From contig JBGSTD010000039.1 of assembly GCA_041736675.1 (NCBI GenBank), forward strand, positions 1 through 64,000: a stretch of DNA of 64,000 nucleotides, in the 5' to 3' direction. Below the pieces are notes generated by a model. That model was not told the DNA's origin. It saw only the letters and a program-made list of their open reading frames with translations, and made no database searches. A program made the position numbers and the translations under genes. The stretch is from Salaquimonas sp041736675 (GTDB taxonomy: Bacteria > Pseudomonadota > Alphaproteobacteria > Rhizobiales > Rhizobiaceae). Shown in pieces: positions 35,204 to 44,132 of the stretch (its first letter is position 1; each line of letters opens with the position of its first letter).

Positions 35204-36473
35204 CCGGTTTTAACTTCCGCAAAGCAGTTTCAAAAAAATCGCCGGTACCAAAGTTGCCTGATTTCAGGGTGATCGCAATAGTCTCGCCAGCAGACTGACT
35301 GAGATTCCAGGGAACGCCGGGAGCAATTTCCGGTCCCACCCTTAGACTGTCAATGCCAAGCGCCTTTGTGACTGCACCCGATGTCTCTCCTCCCGCAATA
35401 ACAAATCTGCGCACACCCATATTGCGGGCAAGAACTGCGAGGTCCGCCAGCGCATCTTCGACCAGCTTTCCTGCCCGTTCTATTCCAAGTGCTTCCTGCG
35501 CCTTGCCGACCTCTGCGGGTTCAGCTGTCGCATAGATCATTTTTTTGCTTTCGGCAGGTTGAAGCAAGAGCCATTCTCTTGCTGCATCCATTCCATGTTT
35601 GGCAAGGTGGAGCGGGTCGAGTTTGTAACCAGCAGCTTGCTTGAGGTAACGATGCACCTGCTCCCGTGTCATCGCGGAACAACTGCCTGACAGCACAATT
35701 GAAGTATCAGCAAGTTCCGGCCAGGGTTCATTTTCCCCAGCCACTGCCAGCAGACCCTGTTTTTGGAACAGGGCGGGAAGCGGCATGGCTATCGCGCTGC
35801 CACCTGTCAGAAGTTTCATGTCCATACAAGCTTCGGCGATTGAATAAAGATCAACGTTTGCGACCGCATCAACCACCAGATGGCTGATGCCTGAAGTCTG
35901 CATATCAGAAATTTTCTCACGGATTGCGTCAGCGCCCTTTGCAACGGTCAGATGGTTGACCAGCCCGACCGGCTTTGCAACTTGCGGCGCCAAAAGACGC
36001 ATCAGATTGCTGTCCCGCATCGGCGTCAGGGGATGATCCTTCATCGGGCTTTCAGCCAAAGGCAGTTCACCAACAAAAAGATTACCCATATAAATGCTGC
36101 GACCATTTTCGGGAAATGCCGGGCAGTAGATCGTCTGATCCGTTTCGAGCGCAGCCATTAACGCTTCTGCAACCGGCCCGATATTGCCCTTGGCTGTGCT
36201 ATCGAAGGTCGAACAATACTTCCAGAAAAAACGTTGTGCTCCGGCCTGCCTTAGCCATGCCAGTGCGCCCAGCGTTTCATCAACCGCTTCCCCGACCGGA
36301 GATGTCCGGCACTTGAGGGCAATCACTTCTATGGCACTGGTTCGGGAATTTTCTGGATTTTCCTTGGGAATGCCCATCCGTAGGGAAACTTTCACACCGC
36401 TGCGCGCCAGCAATCCCGCCAGATCGGTCGCGCCGGTAAAATCGTCAGCAATACACCCCAAAAACACGCCCAT
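35196..36473 (-). CDS. otnK: Four-carbon acid sugar kinase (3-oxo-tetronate kinase, DUF1537)
   Basis: 425 residues. The N-terminal DUF1537 domain opens GVFLGCIADDFTGATDLAGLLARSG; the conserved KYCSTFDSTAKGNIGPV and CPAFPENGRSIYMGNLFVGELPLAESPMKDHPLTPM blocks are complete but broken here only by my reading frame notes, not by stops. The C-terminal nucleotide-binding domain has VIAGGETSGAV and GVPWNL. It phosphorylates 3-oxo-tetronates at O4, feeding OtnC. No otnI isomerase is seen nearby. The kinase-decarboxylase pair reads leftward as its own unit and converges on the TRAP operon. Confidence 0.92.
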   Translation of the reverse strand: MGVFLGCIADDFTGATDLAGLLARSGVKVSLRMGIPKENPENSRTSAIEVIALKCRTSPVGEAVDETLGALAWLRQAGAQRFFWKYCSTFDSTAKGNIGPVAEALMAALETDQTIYCPAFPENGRSIYMGNLFVGELPLAESPMKDHPLTPMRDSNLMRLLAPQVAKPVGLVNHLTVAKGADAIREKISDMQTSGISHLVVDAVANVDLYSIAEACMDMKLLTGGSAIAMPLPALFQKQGLLAVAGENEPWPELADTSIVLSGSCSAMTREQVHRYLKQAAGYKLDPLHLAKHGMDAAREWLLLQPAESKKMIYATAEPAEVGKAQEALGIERAGKLVEDALADLAVLARNMGVRRFVIAGGETSGAVTKALGIDSLRVGPEIAPGVPWNLSQSAGETIAITLKSGNFGTGDFFETALRKLKPDA

Positions 36474-36545
36474 ACCAGTTGCCTTAAAAATTCACAAAAT
36501 CAAAAATTCCGGATTGTTTCCCTCAGTTCAACAACCGAGGACAGA

Positions 36546-37355
36546 TCAACTGTCCCGCCACCATTTCACATGATCTTCTTTCTCGAAATCAATCGAATGA
36601 ACGACCGTGTGTTGAGGCGTTAAAAAGCAGACATTATAATTTTTCTCCAAGGGACCATAACCCATTCTATCGGGGTCACCAGAAAACTCAGGCCAGCAAG
36701 GATGTGATGTGCCGCGCGGGGCAGAAAATGGTATGCCGCAAACCGAACCGCTCAACGTGTAGTGACAGTGCCCGAAAAAGATATGGCGGATGATATCGCG
36801 GTATCTTATCAATACGTCCTGGAAATCGCTTTCATCAACGATATTGATCTGGTCCGCATTGGCTACATACACCTTGACGGGATTATGATGCATGAAGAGC
36901 CAGACCGCTTTGCCGTGTGCTTTGGCTCCCTCCAGTACATTTTCAAGCCAATTGCGACGTTTATGACAATATTCGCCGGAATGTTCGCCATTTTTCTTCG
37001 TATCGAGATAAATGAACACCCCGGCTTCGGTTTCCTCAAAAGACTGAAAAAAGCCGTTCTCATCGACTGGCTCGTCCGGAAATACCTTGGCAAAATTTTC
37101 CCGCAGATCATGATTGCCAATCATCAGTTTTGGCGCAACCCTGCCCTTCAACTTTGAATTTTCCAGCAACTCGCGCAAGATCTGGTAACTTTCGATCTGG
37201 CCGTAGTGGGTAAGATCACCCGTGATGACGACTTTCCCTGCATCAAGATGGTATTTTTCAATATGAGCAATGGCATCGCTGAATTGGCCAATCGGCTCGA
37301 TACCATGTAATTTCTCAGGGTGAATGTGGATGTCGGATAGATGAATCAGTTTCAT
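36546..37355 (-). CDS. Calcineurin-like metallophosphoesterase (CpdA-like)
   Basis: About 269 residues. The five metallophosphoesterase motifs occur in order: LSDIHIHPE, VITGDLTHYG, MIGNHDLRE, LFMHHNPV and IFFGHCHYTLSG. Such enzymes hydrolyse phosphodiesters, for example cyclic AMP or UDP-diacylglucosamine; the target is not clear. The ATG at 37355 with GGGAG upstream is the true start. It is 44 bases downstream of selO and may be co-transcribed with it. Confidence 0.9.
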   Translation of the reverse strand: MKLIHLSDIHIHPEKLHGIEPIGQFSDAIAHIEKYHLDAGKVVITGDLTHYGQIESYQILRELLENSKLKGRVAPKLMIGNHDLRENFAKVFPDEPVDENGFFQSFEETEAGVFIYLDTKKNGEHSGEYCHKRRNWLENVLEGAKAHGKAVWLFMHHNPVKVYVANADQINIVDESDFQDVLIRYRDIIRHIFFGHCHYTLSGSVCGIPFSAPRGTSHPCWPEFSGDPDRMGYGPLEKNYNVCFLTPQHTVVHSIDFEKEDHVKWWRDS

Positions 37356-37399
37356 GAATGCTCCCGTTTTTCTGACTTGAATGCAAAATGGCGTTGCAA

Positions 37400-38971
37400 T
37401 CAAGTGCCGCAAAAAGTCTGCGTGACTTCTTCGCCCTCACGCGGCGGCGCAGCGTATCGGTCCATGCCCGCAATTTCTTCAAATGGCGAAGAAACTGCCT
37501 CCAGCAATTTGTTCATGTAGGAAAAGTCGCCATTCTGTTCTGCAACACTGATCGCCTCTTCAACAAGGTGGTTGCGCGCAATATAAACCGGGTTCACGCC
37601 CAGCATTCCGACTTCAATATCTTTGGGTGACCGTGGCACTTTGGCAAGACAAGCTCGCCAATCAGAAATCCATTGAACGGCATCGGGATCATCTTTCAAC
37701 ATAGACAAGAGCATATCTGATTTTTCCCCGGCCTCCACAGATCGCGATAGCAAGCGAAAACTTTGTGTAAAATCAACACCATGTTTTTGCAGCAGTGATA
37801 AAAAACGTAATATCAATTGCCGATCCGAATCCGGTTCCGGCAAATTCAAACTTTCAGCCAAACCGAACTTTGCCGACATCTGTTTTGACCAATGAGCCAT
37901 GAACCGGTATGGATATGCCTCAAGCGCCGTCTTGGCAATTTCGATTGCTGCGTCATTATTTTCATCAAGAAATGGCAACAAAGTCTCTATGAGCCGGGTC
38001 AAATTCCATTGCGCGATGTTGGGCTGAGAACCATAGGCATACCGTCCCTGCTGGTCGATCGAGCTGTACACCTTGTAATGGTCATAAAAATCCATGAACG
38101 CGCATGGGCCATAGTCAATGGTTTCGCCAGAGATCGTCATGTTGTCGGTGTTCATTACACCGTGAATAAAGCCGAGGCTCATCCACTTTGCGATCAGTGC
38201 AGCCTGAGCTTCAAGAACCTTTTCAAACAGTGCAAGATATGGATTACCTGCTGCTGCAATTTCAGGATAGTGGCGTGCAATGGCAAAATCAGCGAGGATT
38301 TTCACGCCCTCCACATCTCCCCTTGCGGCAAAATACTGAAACGTACCTATTCGAAGGTGGCTGGCGGCAATGCGCGTCAAAACTGCTCCCGGCAATACCT
38401 TGTCTCGATAAACATACTCACCGGTTGAGGCAATCGCGAGGCTTCTTGTGGTCGGAACACCGAGAGAAAACATTGCTTCGCTGATGATATATTCACGGAT
38501 CACCGGCCCAAGTGCTGCCTTGCCATCGCCTCCCCGCGAAAACGGTGTTCTCCCGCTTCCCTTCAAATGGACATCAAAGCGCTTGCCACGTTCATCAACA
38601 ATTTCGCCTATCAATGCTGCCCTTCCGTCTCCAAGGGATGGATTGAAAGAACCAAATTGATGGCCGGAATATGCCATTGCCAAAACCTTCCCGTCGGCAA
38701 CCCCTTTTCCGCTTGTGAACATATGCTCTGCAAATCCCGCTGACCAATCGCCGATAGCGAGGCCAATGTCGCTTGCCAATGCCTCATTGAACTTCAACAA
38801 TTCCGGCTTTTTGAATTCGACAGGCTCAATCAACTCATAAAAGCGATCAGGCAACACGGCATAACTCAAATTGCGGGTCCAGCCTGGAGCGACCTGCGCG
38901 GCAAAAGTCTGATCTGCACCATCATGGCGAGTCTTTGGACCGGGTATTTGGGACATATTTGCTTTCCGCAT
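37400..38971 (-). CDS. selO: Protein adenylyltransferase SelO (YdiU family)
   Basis: 523 residues, a pseudokinase-fold AMPylase that transfers AMP from ATP to Ser/Thr/Tyr on proteins in redox control. Family blocks are LAMAYSGHQFGSFNPSLGDGRAALIGE, DVHLKGSGRTPFSRGGDGKAAL, FIHGVMNTDNMTISGETIDYGPCAFMD and YGSQPNIAQWNLTRL. The C-terminus ends TFCGT, keeping the cysteine near the end that corresponds to the selenocysteine region of eukaryotic SelO. Length is normal. Start could be 38971 or the ATG at 38956. Confidence 0.95.
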   Translation of the reverse strand: MRKANMSQIPGPKTRHDGADQTFAAQVAPGWTRNLSYAVLPDRFYELIEPVEFKKPELLKFNEALASDIGLAIGDWSAGFAEHMFTSGKGVADGKVLAMAYSGHQFGSFNPSLGDGRAALIGEIVDERGKRFDVHLKGSGRTPFSRGGDGKAALGPVIREYIISEAMFSLGVPTTRSLAIASTGEYVYRDKVLPGAVLTRIAASHLRIGTFQYFAARGDVEGVKILADFAIARHYPEIAAAGNPYLALFEKVLEAQAALIAKWMSLGFIHGVMNTDNMTISGETIDYGPCAFMDFYDHYKVYSSIDQQGRYAYGSQPNIAQWNLTRLIETLLPFLDENNDAAIEIAKTALEAYPYRFMAHWSKQMSAKFGLAESLNLPEPDSDRQLILRFLSLLQKHGVDFTQSFRLLSRSVEAGEKSDMLLSMLKDDPDAVQWISDWRACLAKVPRSPKDIEVGMLGVNPVYIARNHLVEEAISVAEQNGDFSYMNKLLEAVSSPFEEIAGMDRYAAPPREGEEVTQTFCGT

Positions 38972-39056
38972 AAGGCACGATTTTGGGTCGTTCGAAGTTG
39001 ATCTATCTTATTTAGTGCAAATGCTGCAAAATTACACCGCATAAAGGGATTCGTTA

Positions 39057-39575
39057 TTGCAAGAGCGGCAATCAAAAGAGGAAGTGCGGACTTTGCCAAA
39101 TTTGCAGGAAATTGAAAATACCGGCGAACTGGAATTGCCCGATGGTGATGATACCCTCGATTTCAGGTCTCATTGGCAATTGTTCGCGCCAACCTTTGTG
39201 ATCCTGGTCAGTTACCTTCTTTGCCTTTTGTATCTTTGGATAACAGGAAGAAGCGACAGCGCCCTTTTTCGACTTTCCGCATTGGTGGCGGGCGTTGGTG
39301 TCCCACTTTTGGCAGCCCATGCATTTTTACGTTTCGAAACGGTCCGTGTGCGCCTTGGGCCGGAAATGGTCAAATTTCACCCAGGTTGGCCCAAGGATAA
39401 ATTGATCGAAATCCCCAATGAGGAAATCACTTCAATGACTGTGAAGCGCGGTCTCTCCGGTTTTCTACTTGGCGGCGGAACGCTGATCATCGAAACCAGC
39501 GAAGGTTTCAGAACCGCGATTGCCGACCTCAGGGATCCTGATGCCATCGTACGCAATTTTGAGCAAATGCGGTAA
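39057..39575 (+). CDS. Membrane protein with PH-like domain
   Basis: 172 residues. An acidic N-terminus (ELELPDGDDTLDF) precedes two membrane spans (FAPTFVILVSYLLCLLYLWI; FRLSALVAGVGVPLLAAHAF) and a C-terminal beta-rich domain (VRVRLGPEMVKFHPGWPKDKLIEIPNEEI...GTLIIETSEGFRTAI) like bacterial PH domains. The start is TTG with AAGGGA eight bases before it; a downstream TTG at 39093 is possible. It is convergent with the sortase gene, seven bases apart. No known function. Confidence 0.75.
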   Translation: MQERQSKEEVRTLPNLQEIENTGELELPDGDDTLDFRSHWQLFAPTFVILVSYLLCLLYLWITGRSDSALFRLSALVAGVGVPLLAAHAFLRFETVRVRLGPEMVKFHPGWPKDKLIEIPNEEITSMTVKRGLSGFLLGGGTLIIETSEGFRTAIADLRDPDAIVRNFEQMR

Positions 39576-39581
39576 GCCAGT

Positions 39582-40193
39582 TCAAATCGCGTCTGGTGTC
39601 TTATGTTCCAATTCCACACCTTCAACAATATAGCGCCACTCACCGCGTATGGTACCATCCAGCGGCCAGCAGGTTGTCAACGCGATAAGATGCTCGTCGC
39701 TACCCGCGTCAATACCGGATGCATTAGCCTTTGCTACCCACGAACGGCGCACCGAATAGCTGATTTTCCGCCCGTCCTTGCGTTCGACCTCTATCAGGTC
39801 GCCCTGACGCAAATCTCCTAGCCAGACAAAATGGGTGTCGCGATGCGCGGAAAAAACACTCGTTCCCCGTTCACCCGGCATCGGGGTTCCCGGCAAATGG
39901 CCAGGGCCGAATGCAAGCGCTTCACCGCTCGTATTATTGAGGGCGATGTTGCTTTTGCCGAGGCGCGGTGCGCTTATCCGAGCAACAGGTTCCATGTCTG
40001 CCCAAGCCCAGGGCTTTTGCGGCCGTTCACCGGAAGACAAAAATGCCTTGTCGAGAAGCACCTGTGCCACGACCGCCTTTGCCTTGATCCAGACACCATC
40101 TGCAACCAGTACAACACCAGCCAAAGCCAATGCCGTAAAGGCGATGTAACGCGTTGAAAACAAGGTTCGAAAACCAGACGAAGCGCTGTTCAT
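39582..40193 (-). CDS. Class GN sortase (marine proteobacterial sortase)
   Basis: 203 residues. One N-terminal membrane anchor (YIAFTALALAGVVLVADGVW) is followed by the sortase barrel with the full catalytic set: His117 in FSAHRDTHF, Cys175 in LTTCWPL and Arg187 in GEWRYIV. It is a transpeptidase that cuts an LPxTG-like motif and joins the target to an acceptor. The ATG overlaps the stop of the VIT/vWA gene by four bases (ATGA), so target and enzyme are translationally coupled. The open frame extends far upstream inside the target gene, but that part is not sortase. Confidence 0.93.
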   Translation of the reverse strand: MNSASSGFRTLFSTRYIAFTALALAGVVLVADGVWIKAKAVVAQVLLDKAFLSSGERPQKPWAWADMEPVARISAPRLGKSNIALNNTSGEALAFGPGHLPGTPMPGERGTSVFSAHRDTHFVWLGDLRQGDLIEVERKDGRKISYSVRRSWVAKANASGIDAGSDEHLIALTTCWPLDGTIRGEWRYIVEGVELEHKTPDAI

Positions 40194-42634
40194 TGTGCAT
40201 CCCACCATCTGAAATTCTGCCGCATCCGGTTGGCCCGCTCTGCCCGTTTGGCAAAGCGTTCGTAGGCACGTGACAAAAAGATGCCCAGCGATGCAATCAG
40301 CAGCAGCAGCAGTCCGAACAGGATATTTCTTTCGGCCGGAGTTGCCGTCTGCGGCAGATTGACAGCCTGACGGTTTGCCTGGGCGACTTTCATCGCCGCA
40401 GATTGTGACGGCGCTGCGGCGATGAGACCAGCCGCCATGCTGCGGGCTTTCTGCAACATTGCCTTTTGCGGTGCAGGCTGGGGCGCTTCCCCTTCGTCGA
40501 ACCACTTGTCAGCATCCCAACCGGCTGGAAGATTAAGCGGCATTTTTGTGGATTTTACTTCTTCTCCAGAAGGGCGCGTGATTTTCCTGTCGACCGCAAC
40601 AAGACTGGTGCGCGAGGACACAAGATGATGGGTCAGGGCAACCGCCTCAACCTCTTTGTTGATTGCCTCCTCGTCCGTACCGTAGGAGCGACCTGCTTCC
40701 AGTGATGCAATCTTGCGGCGTGCCCACAATTTGCCAATGCCTTCGCCTTTTGCGGCTTGTGCAATATCCATGTTAACCTGCCATGGACGACCAGCGAAAT
40801 CACCGGCGATCGCAAGGGTGCCGGTTGGCTTATCCACAATGGCCGCAACAACGATGGGTTCGCCCTTGTAAAGATCGGGCAGAGGGTCGGGGCTTGCCTC
40901 AGACAATTTTGCCCCTTCCCCCTGCACCGACAGCCCGGTCATGACCGGGTTTTCCAGTTTGGCAAAAAATTCACCCATTTTGGCTTTGACCTGATCAAGA
41001 GAGCCAATCTGGGTTGATGTACCACGACCGATTTCGGCAGCGCGGCTCATGAAAAACGAGTTGGGCGCTGAACCGATACCAATTGTGAAAACACGACTCC
41101 GACCGCGGCCCTGGGCAATCTCGTCAAACAATTGCTGCTCGTTACCGATTGCCCCATCCGTAATGAATACCACCTGGCGGATGCGGCTGGTATCGCTGCG
41201 GTTCTGGTCAATCAATGCGGCGCGCAAGGCTGGTAGCATTTCTGTACCGCCATTGGCCTCAAGTCCGCGAACAAAGCGAAGGGCGACAGCTATGTTTTCA
41301 CCGTCTGCATTTACCGCAGTATCGAAAACCAGTTCCATAGTATCGTCAAAGCGAACAATGTTGAATTTGTCTGCATTCTTGAGCCGCGTCAGGGCATCCT
41401 CGAGGGCAAGCTTGGCCTGATCCATGCTTTCACCTGCCATCGAACCGGAGTTGTCGATCACGAAGATTACCTCGCGGTCTTTCTTCGGCAACAGATCAAC
41501 TGCAATTTCAGGCGGCGTTACAAAAGCCAGCAAATAGTCCTTGCCGTCAATTGTCTCGCGGAACAAGGCCGCATTGGGTGCATCGCCAGTTGCACGCCAG
41601 TTCAACTCGAAATCACGGTCGGCGGGAACACTTTCATTTTTCAGCGTCAGAATGCGGGTTGATGCGTCCTGTTCCTGCGAAACCACTTCATGGAACGGAC
41701 TTTCAACCGAGCCGATCGGAAAACCCGCGGCAAGTTTGACCGTCAGTGTCACTGGATTGATCCTGGCGTTTTCACGGGGATCAAGCACAGGCACCGCAAT
41801 CTGCTCGCGGTCGGGCACAGGATCAACCACGCCAAAGCCATTGCCTTTGCCGCTCTTGTTGAAATCCACTGTCTGAATAATCGGCTGCGGCGAATAGCGT
41901 GGCGCTACCACCATCGGAAAGCGGAGCGAGAAATTACCATTGTCCTGACGCACAGTCTGCTGGTATTCGATGTTGACGATGACAACTTCGCCGGGGCCAA
42001 TATTGGCGACTGCATTGGTGAAAATATTGTCGCGCTGCTGCTCGAGAAGTGCAGCCTTTTTGCCTTCGCTCTTCGCCTGCTCATAAATCTGCCGGGCCTC
42101 TTCACGCACCTTGATCTCGCCCTCAATCAGGCGGTCACCAACACGCATCTTCAATGTATCGACCGCGCTGTCTTCCGGCAGCGGAAACACATAAATGCCC
42201 TCAACCCATCCAGTTGACGGGTTCTCGAAACGCTGGGTAACCGAAACCCGGGCAACCGGTCCGTTGATGGTGATTTCCACATCCGTCGCCAGACGAGGCG
42301 CTTCAACATATTGTCCTTCATTCTTCGAAGGCAACAATAGTGCACCCATGTTCATATCATTGGGGCGGACAAAATTGGCTGCCAGTTGTTGGCTGTCGAC
42401 GGAAGGCTGGGTTGCCTGTGCAACGGTATTTCCCTGCTGGGCAAACGCAACGCTCATCATGCCGAAACTGGCTATCGCAATTGCGAATATCACAACAAGA
42501 TTGATTGCCAGGTGCAAACCCGCCGCCCGCATCCGGCAGGCCAATTGGTGACGGTCATAAATATTTTCAAAGGAAACAAAATCGTTGCTGGTAAGCGTCT
42601 GGTGGCCGAAAACATTTTTCAGAAAATGTTGCAT
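40190..42634 (-). CDS. VIT and vWA domain protein, dedicated sortase target
   Basis: 814 residues after a GGAGGGG site. N-terminal export segment (LHLAINLVVIFAIAIASFGMMSVAFA), VIT domain (about 90-220; ATDVEITINGPVARVSVTQRFENP), vWA domain with the metal-site motif VIFVIDNSGSMAGESM near residue 390, and a C-terminal sorting signal: LPQTA at about residues 760-764, a hydrophobic helix (LLLLLIASLGIFLSRAY) and a basic tail. This is the architecture of the marine proteobacterial sortase target family. Its role is unknown; inter-alpha-trypsin-inhibitor-like domains suggest surface adhesion or matrix binding. Confidence 0.93.
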   Translation of the reverse strand: MQHFLKNVFGHQTLTSNDFVSFENIYDRHQLACRMRAAGLHLAINLVVIFAIAIASFGMMSVAFAQQGNTVAQATQPSVDSQQLAANFVRPNDMNMGALLLPSKNEGQYVEAPRLATDVEITINGPVARVSVTQRFENPSTGWVEGIYVFPLPEDSAVDTLKMRVGDRLIEGEIKVREEARQIYEQAKSEGKKAALLEQQRDNIFTNAVANIGPGEVVIVNIEYQQTVRQDNGNFSLRFPMVVAPRYSPQPIIQTVDFNKSGKGNGFGVVDPVPDREQIAVPVLDPRENARINPVTLTVKLAAGFPIGSVESPFHEVVSQEQDASTRILTLKNESVPADRDFELNWRATGDAPNAALFRETIDGKDYLLAFVTPPEIAVDLLPKKDREVIFVIDNSGSMAGESMDQAKLALEDALTRLKNADKFNIVRFDDTMELVFDTAVNADGENIAVALRFVRGLEANGGTEMLPALRAALIDQNRSDTSRIRQVVFITDGAIGNEQQLFDEIAQGRGRSRVFTIGIGSAPNSFFMSRAAEIGRGTSTQIGSLDQVKAKMGEFFAKLENPVMTGLSVQGEGAKLSEASPDPLPDLYKGEPIVVAAIVDKPTGTLAIAGDFAGRPWQVNMDIAQAAKGEGIGKLWARRKIASLEAGRSYGTDEEAINKEVEAVALTHHLVSSRTSLVAVDRKITRPSGEEVKSTKMPLNLPAGWDADKWFDEGEAPQPAPQKAMLQKARSMAAGLIAAAPSQSAAMKVAQANRQAVNLPQTATPAERNILFGLLLLLIASLGIFLSRAYERFAKRAERANRMRQNFRWWDAQ

Positions 42635-42741
42635 GGTATCCCCTCCATGAGATGCATGTTGGGGAACGCCCTTTTCCCCGGTGACGGAGACTAAAATCTG
42701 AACGTCCAAAAAGGCGGGGGAATGCTCAAATAACGGCTAAA

Positions 42742-42954
42742 GCGGACAATTGTTGTGTTTGGATTGTGGCGGCCTGCGGCACAGGATTTTGTCCGCTATG
42801 GCATCTATAAATCAAATCTTGCGCTTCAGGCTTTGCCCTCAACGTGCGATTTGATTCGTAATAAATCAAATCTTGCGCTTCAGGCTTTGCCTTCAACGTA
42901 CGATTTGAAGGTGCGGACAATTGTTGTGCTTGGATTGTAGCGACCTGCGGCACA
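42742..42954. repeat. Nested repeat mosaic upstream of the sortase target gene
   Basis: Two 42-base direct repeats (42742-42783 and 42913-42954, three differences, beginning GCGGACAATTGTTGTG) bracket two copies of a second element (42810-42856 and 42864-42908). The inner element begins AATCAAATC and ends GATTTGA(TT), with a shared core TTGCGCTTCAGGCTTTGCC. It forms an imperfect hairpin. A diverged copy of the inner element lies inside the uvrB reading frame at 44568-44623. Short open frames across the mosaic are repeat artefacts. It lies in the 397-base gap between the target gene and a small ORF; nothing else is seen there. Confidence 0.85.
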
Positions 42955-43031
42955 AGCAAAAAGGCCGACTGGATTATCTCACAGCCGACCCAATCAAGGC
43001 TCTCACCTGATTTGAAATGAACCGGATTCGA

Positions 43032-43187
43032 TTAACGTCCGGCTTGTTCAGCGCCAACGCTGGCGTTTTTCATAGCCGCACTGACAGACGGGCGAATGGC
43101 ACGTTCGGTCATGTAATGACGGGTGTCGAAAGAGTGACGGGCGCCAAGTTTCAGGCCGTAGGCGAGTTCACGAATGATGTCGAACAT
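43032..43187 (-). CDS. Small conserved-looking protein (51 residues)
   Basis: Starts MFDIIRELAYGLKLGARHSF with GAGA upstream of the ATG, and continues with a charged helical stretch (DTRHYMTERAIRPSVSAAMK). No signal peptide. I do not recognise the family, but the codon pattern and amphipathic character look protein-coding rather than random. The longer open frame on this strand upstream (to 43457) runs through an intergenic palindrome and is not credible. Confidence 0.5.
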   Translation of the reverse strand: MFDIIRELAYGLKLGARHSFDTRHYMTERAIRPSVSAAMKNASVGAEQAGR

Positions 43188-43383
43188 GATAGTTCTCACT
43201 TTTAACGTTTTGTTAATTTTCGGGTCTGTTTCAGCATTTTTGCCACTAAAATTCGTCGTTTTTGTGAAAACGGCGTGCATAAACGCTGTGTTGACGCTCA
43301 TATATGCCAATTTTGGCAAAAAGAGGAGTGTTTGTTTTGCATGGGAGGGATGCAGGATGCGATGGGGGGGCAATCCAGTTGAA

Positions 43384-43412
43384 GTCATCCTCGGGCTTGT
43401 CCCGAGGATGAC
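43384..43412. repeat. REP-like perfect palindrome (GTCATCCTCGGG..CCCGAGGATGAC)
   Basis: A 12-base-pair perfect stem with a five-base loop in the 330-base gap between the small ORF and the DUF922 gene. The type is common between genes in Hyphomicrobiales. No other feature is seen in that gap. Confidence 0.8.
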
Positions 43413-43517
43413 CAACTCCAGGGATGTATCGCGACTCACTATTTTAAGATGGTTCACGGTATGGATCGTCCGATCAAAACCGACGATGACAATTCGCGAC
43501 TACCGCCACGTCGCCCC

Positions 43518-44132
43518 TCACTCCACCAGGGCACGGATCAGCATTTCCACAGTGCCGCCCTGGCCCATTTCCACCTTGTCGAAATCGCGGGACCTTGCGA
43601 GGTGGGCGGCATAGGCGGCTTTCACCTTTTCCAAAATCACCGGGCGTATTTTTTTGCAGTTGGCATCGTCTTCGAGGCGCGTGCCAACCGTCTGGCTGAT
43701 GATTTCCGCAGTCAGGGCCCGGATCATCATGCCATGCACAGCCTCGTGGGCGGTGATGCCTGCAATAAAGGGTTTCCAGCGGGCAGCCAAATCCCCCGTA
43801 AGCCTGGCCGCCGGTTTAGGTAATGTGGTGGTGATGGTAAGGAACGGCGTTGCGGCGGCAAGCACACAGGCGGATCCGTCCGGCCGGTAGTCCCGCCGCC
43901 ATCGCAGGTCAAATTCCGTGAGCGCAATGGCCTGGTTGCCGAGCGATGTTTTCGGCCCGTTGTCGTCGATGGAGCGGTAGAGCGCCAAGGCGTCGCTGCC
44001 GCGCACCGGATAGGTTTTCACCTGTTCCGTGACCGGCCAATCATTGATTTGGGCGGCGACCCGGGTGACCGAATGGGCCGTTAGCAGAACCACCAGAAAG
44101 CACACGCCGAACCGGACGCACCTGCCCCTCAC
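43518..44132 (-). CDS. DUF922 family secreted putative Zn-dependent peptidase
   Basis: 204 residues. Signal peptide (RFGVCFLVVLLTAHSVTRVAA), then a domain with FDLRWRRDYRPDGSACVLAAATPFLTITTTLPKP and the HExxH zinc motif HEAVH in AGITAHEAVHGMM, as in DUF922. Its ATG overlaps the stop of the upstream small membrane protein gene by four bases. Substrate unknown. It is probably periplasmic. Confidence 0.85.
   Translation of the reverse strand: MRGRCVRFGVCFLVVLLTAHSVTRVAAQINDWPVTEQVKTYPVRGSDALALYRSIDDNGPKTSLGNQAIALTEFDLRWRRDYRPDGSACVLAAATPFLTITTTLPKPAARLTGDLAARWKPFIAGITAHEAVHGMMIRALTAEIISQTVGTRLEDDANCKKIRPVILEKVKAAYAAHLARSRDFDKVEMGQGGTVEMLIRALVE

Noticed and set aside
39582..40505. Long N-terminus (about 100 residues) for the sortase
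   Set aside because: That part is the out-of-frame 3' end of the vWA target gene; the ATGA overlap gives the natural start.
42742..42954. CRISPR array
   Set aside because: Only two copies of each unit, nested in A-B-B-A order, no regular spacers and no cas genes.
42726..42959. Open frames on both strands across the repeat mosaic
   Set aside because: Their translations are just duplicated repeat sequence (NRTLRAKPEAQDLIY twice); no start signals.
43188..43457. Upstream extension of the 51-residue ORF to 141 residues
   Set aside because: The extension is read through the REP-like palindrome (VILGTSPRMT) and lacks coding character.
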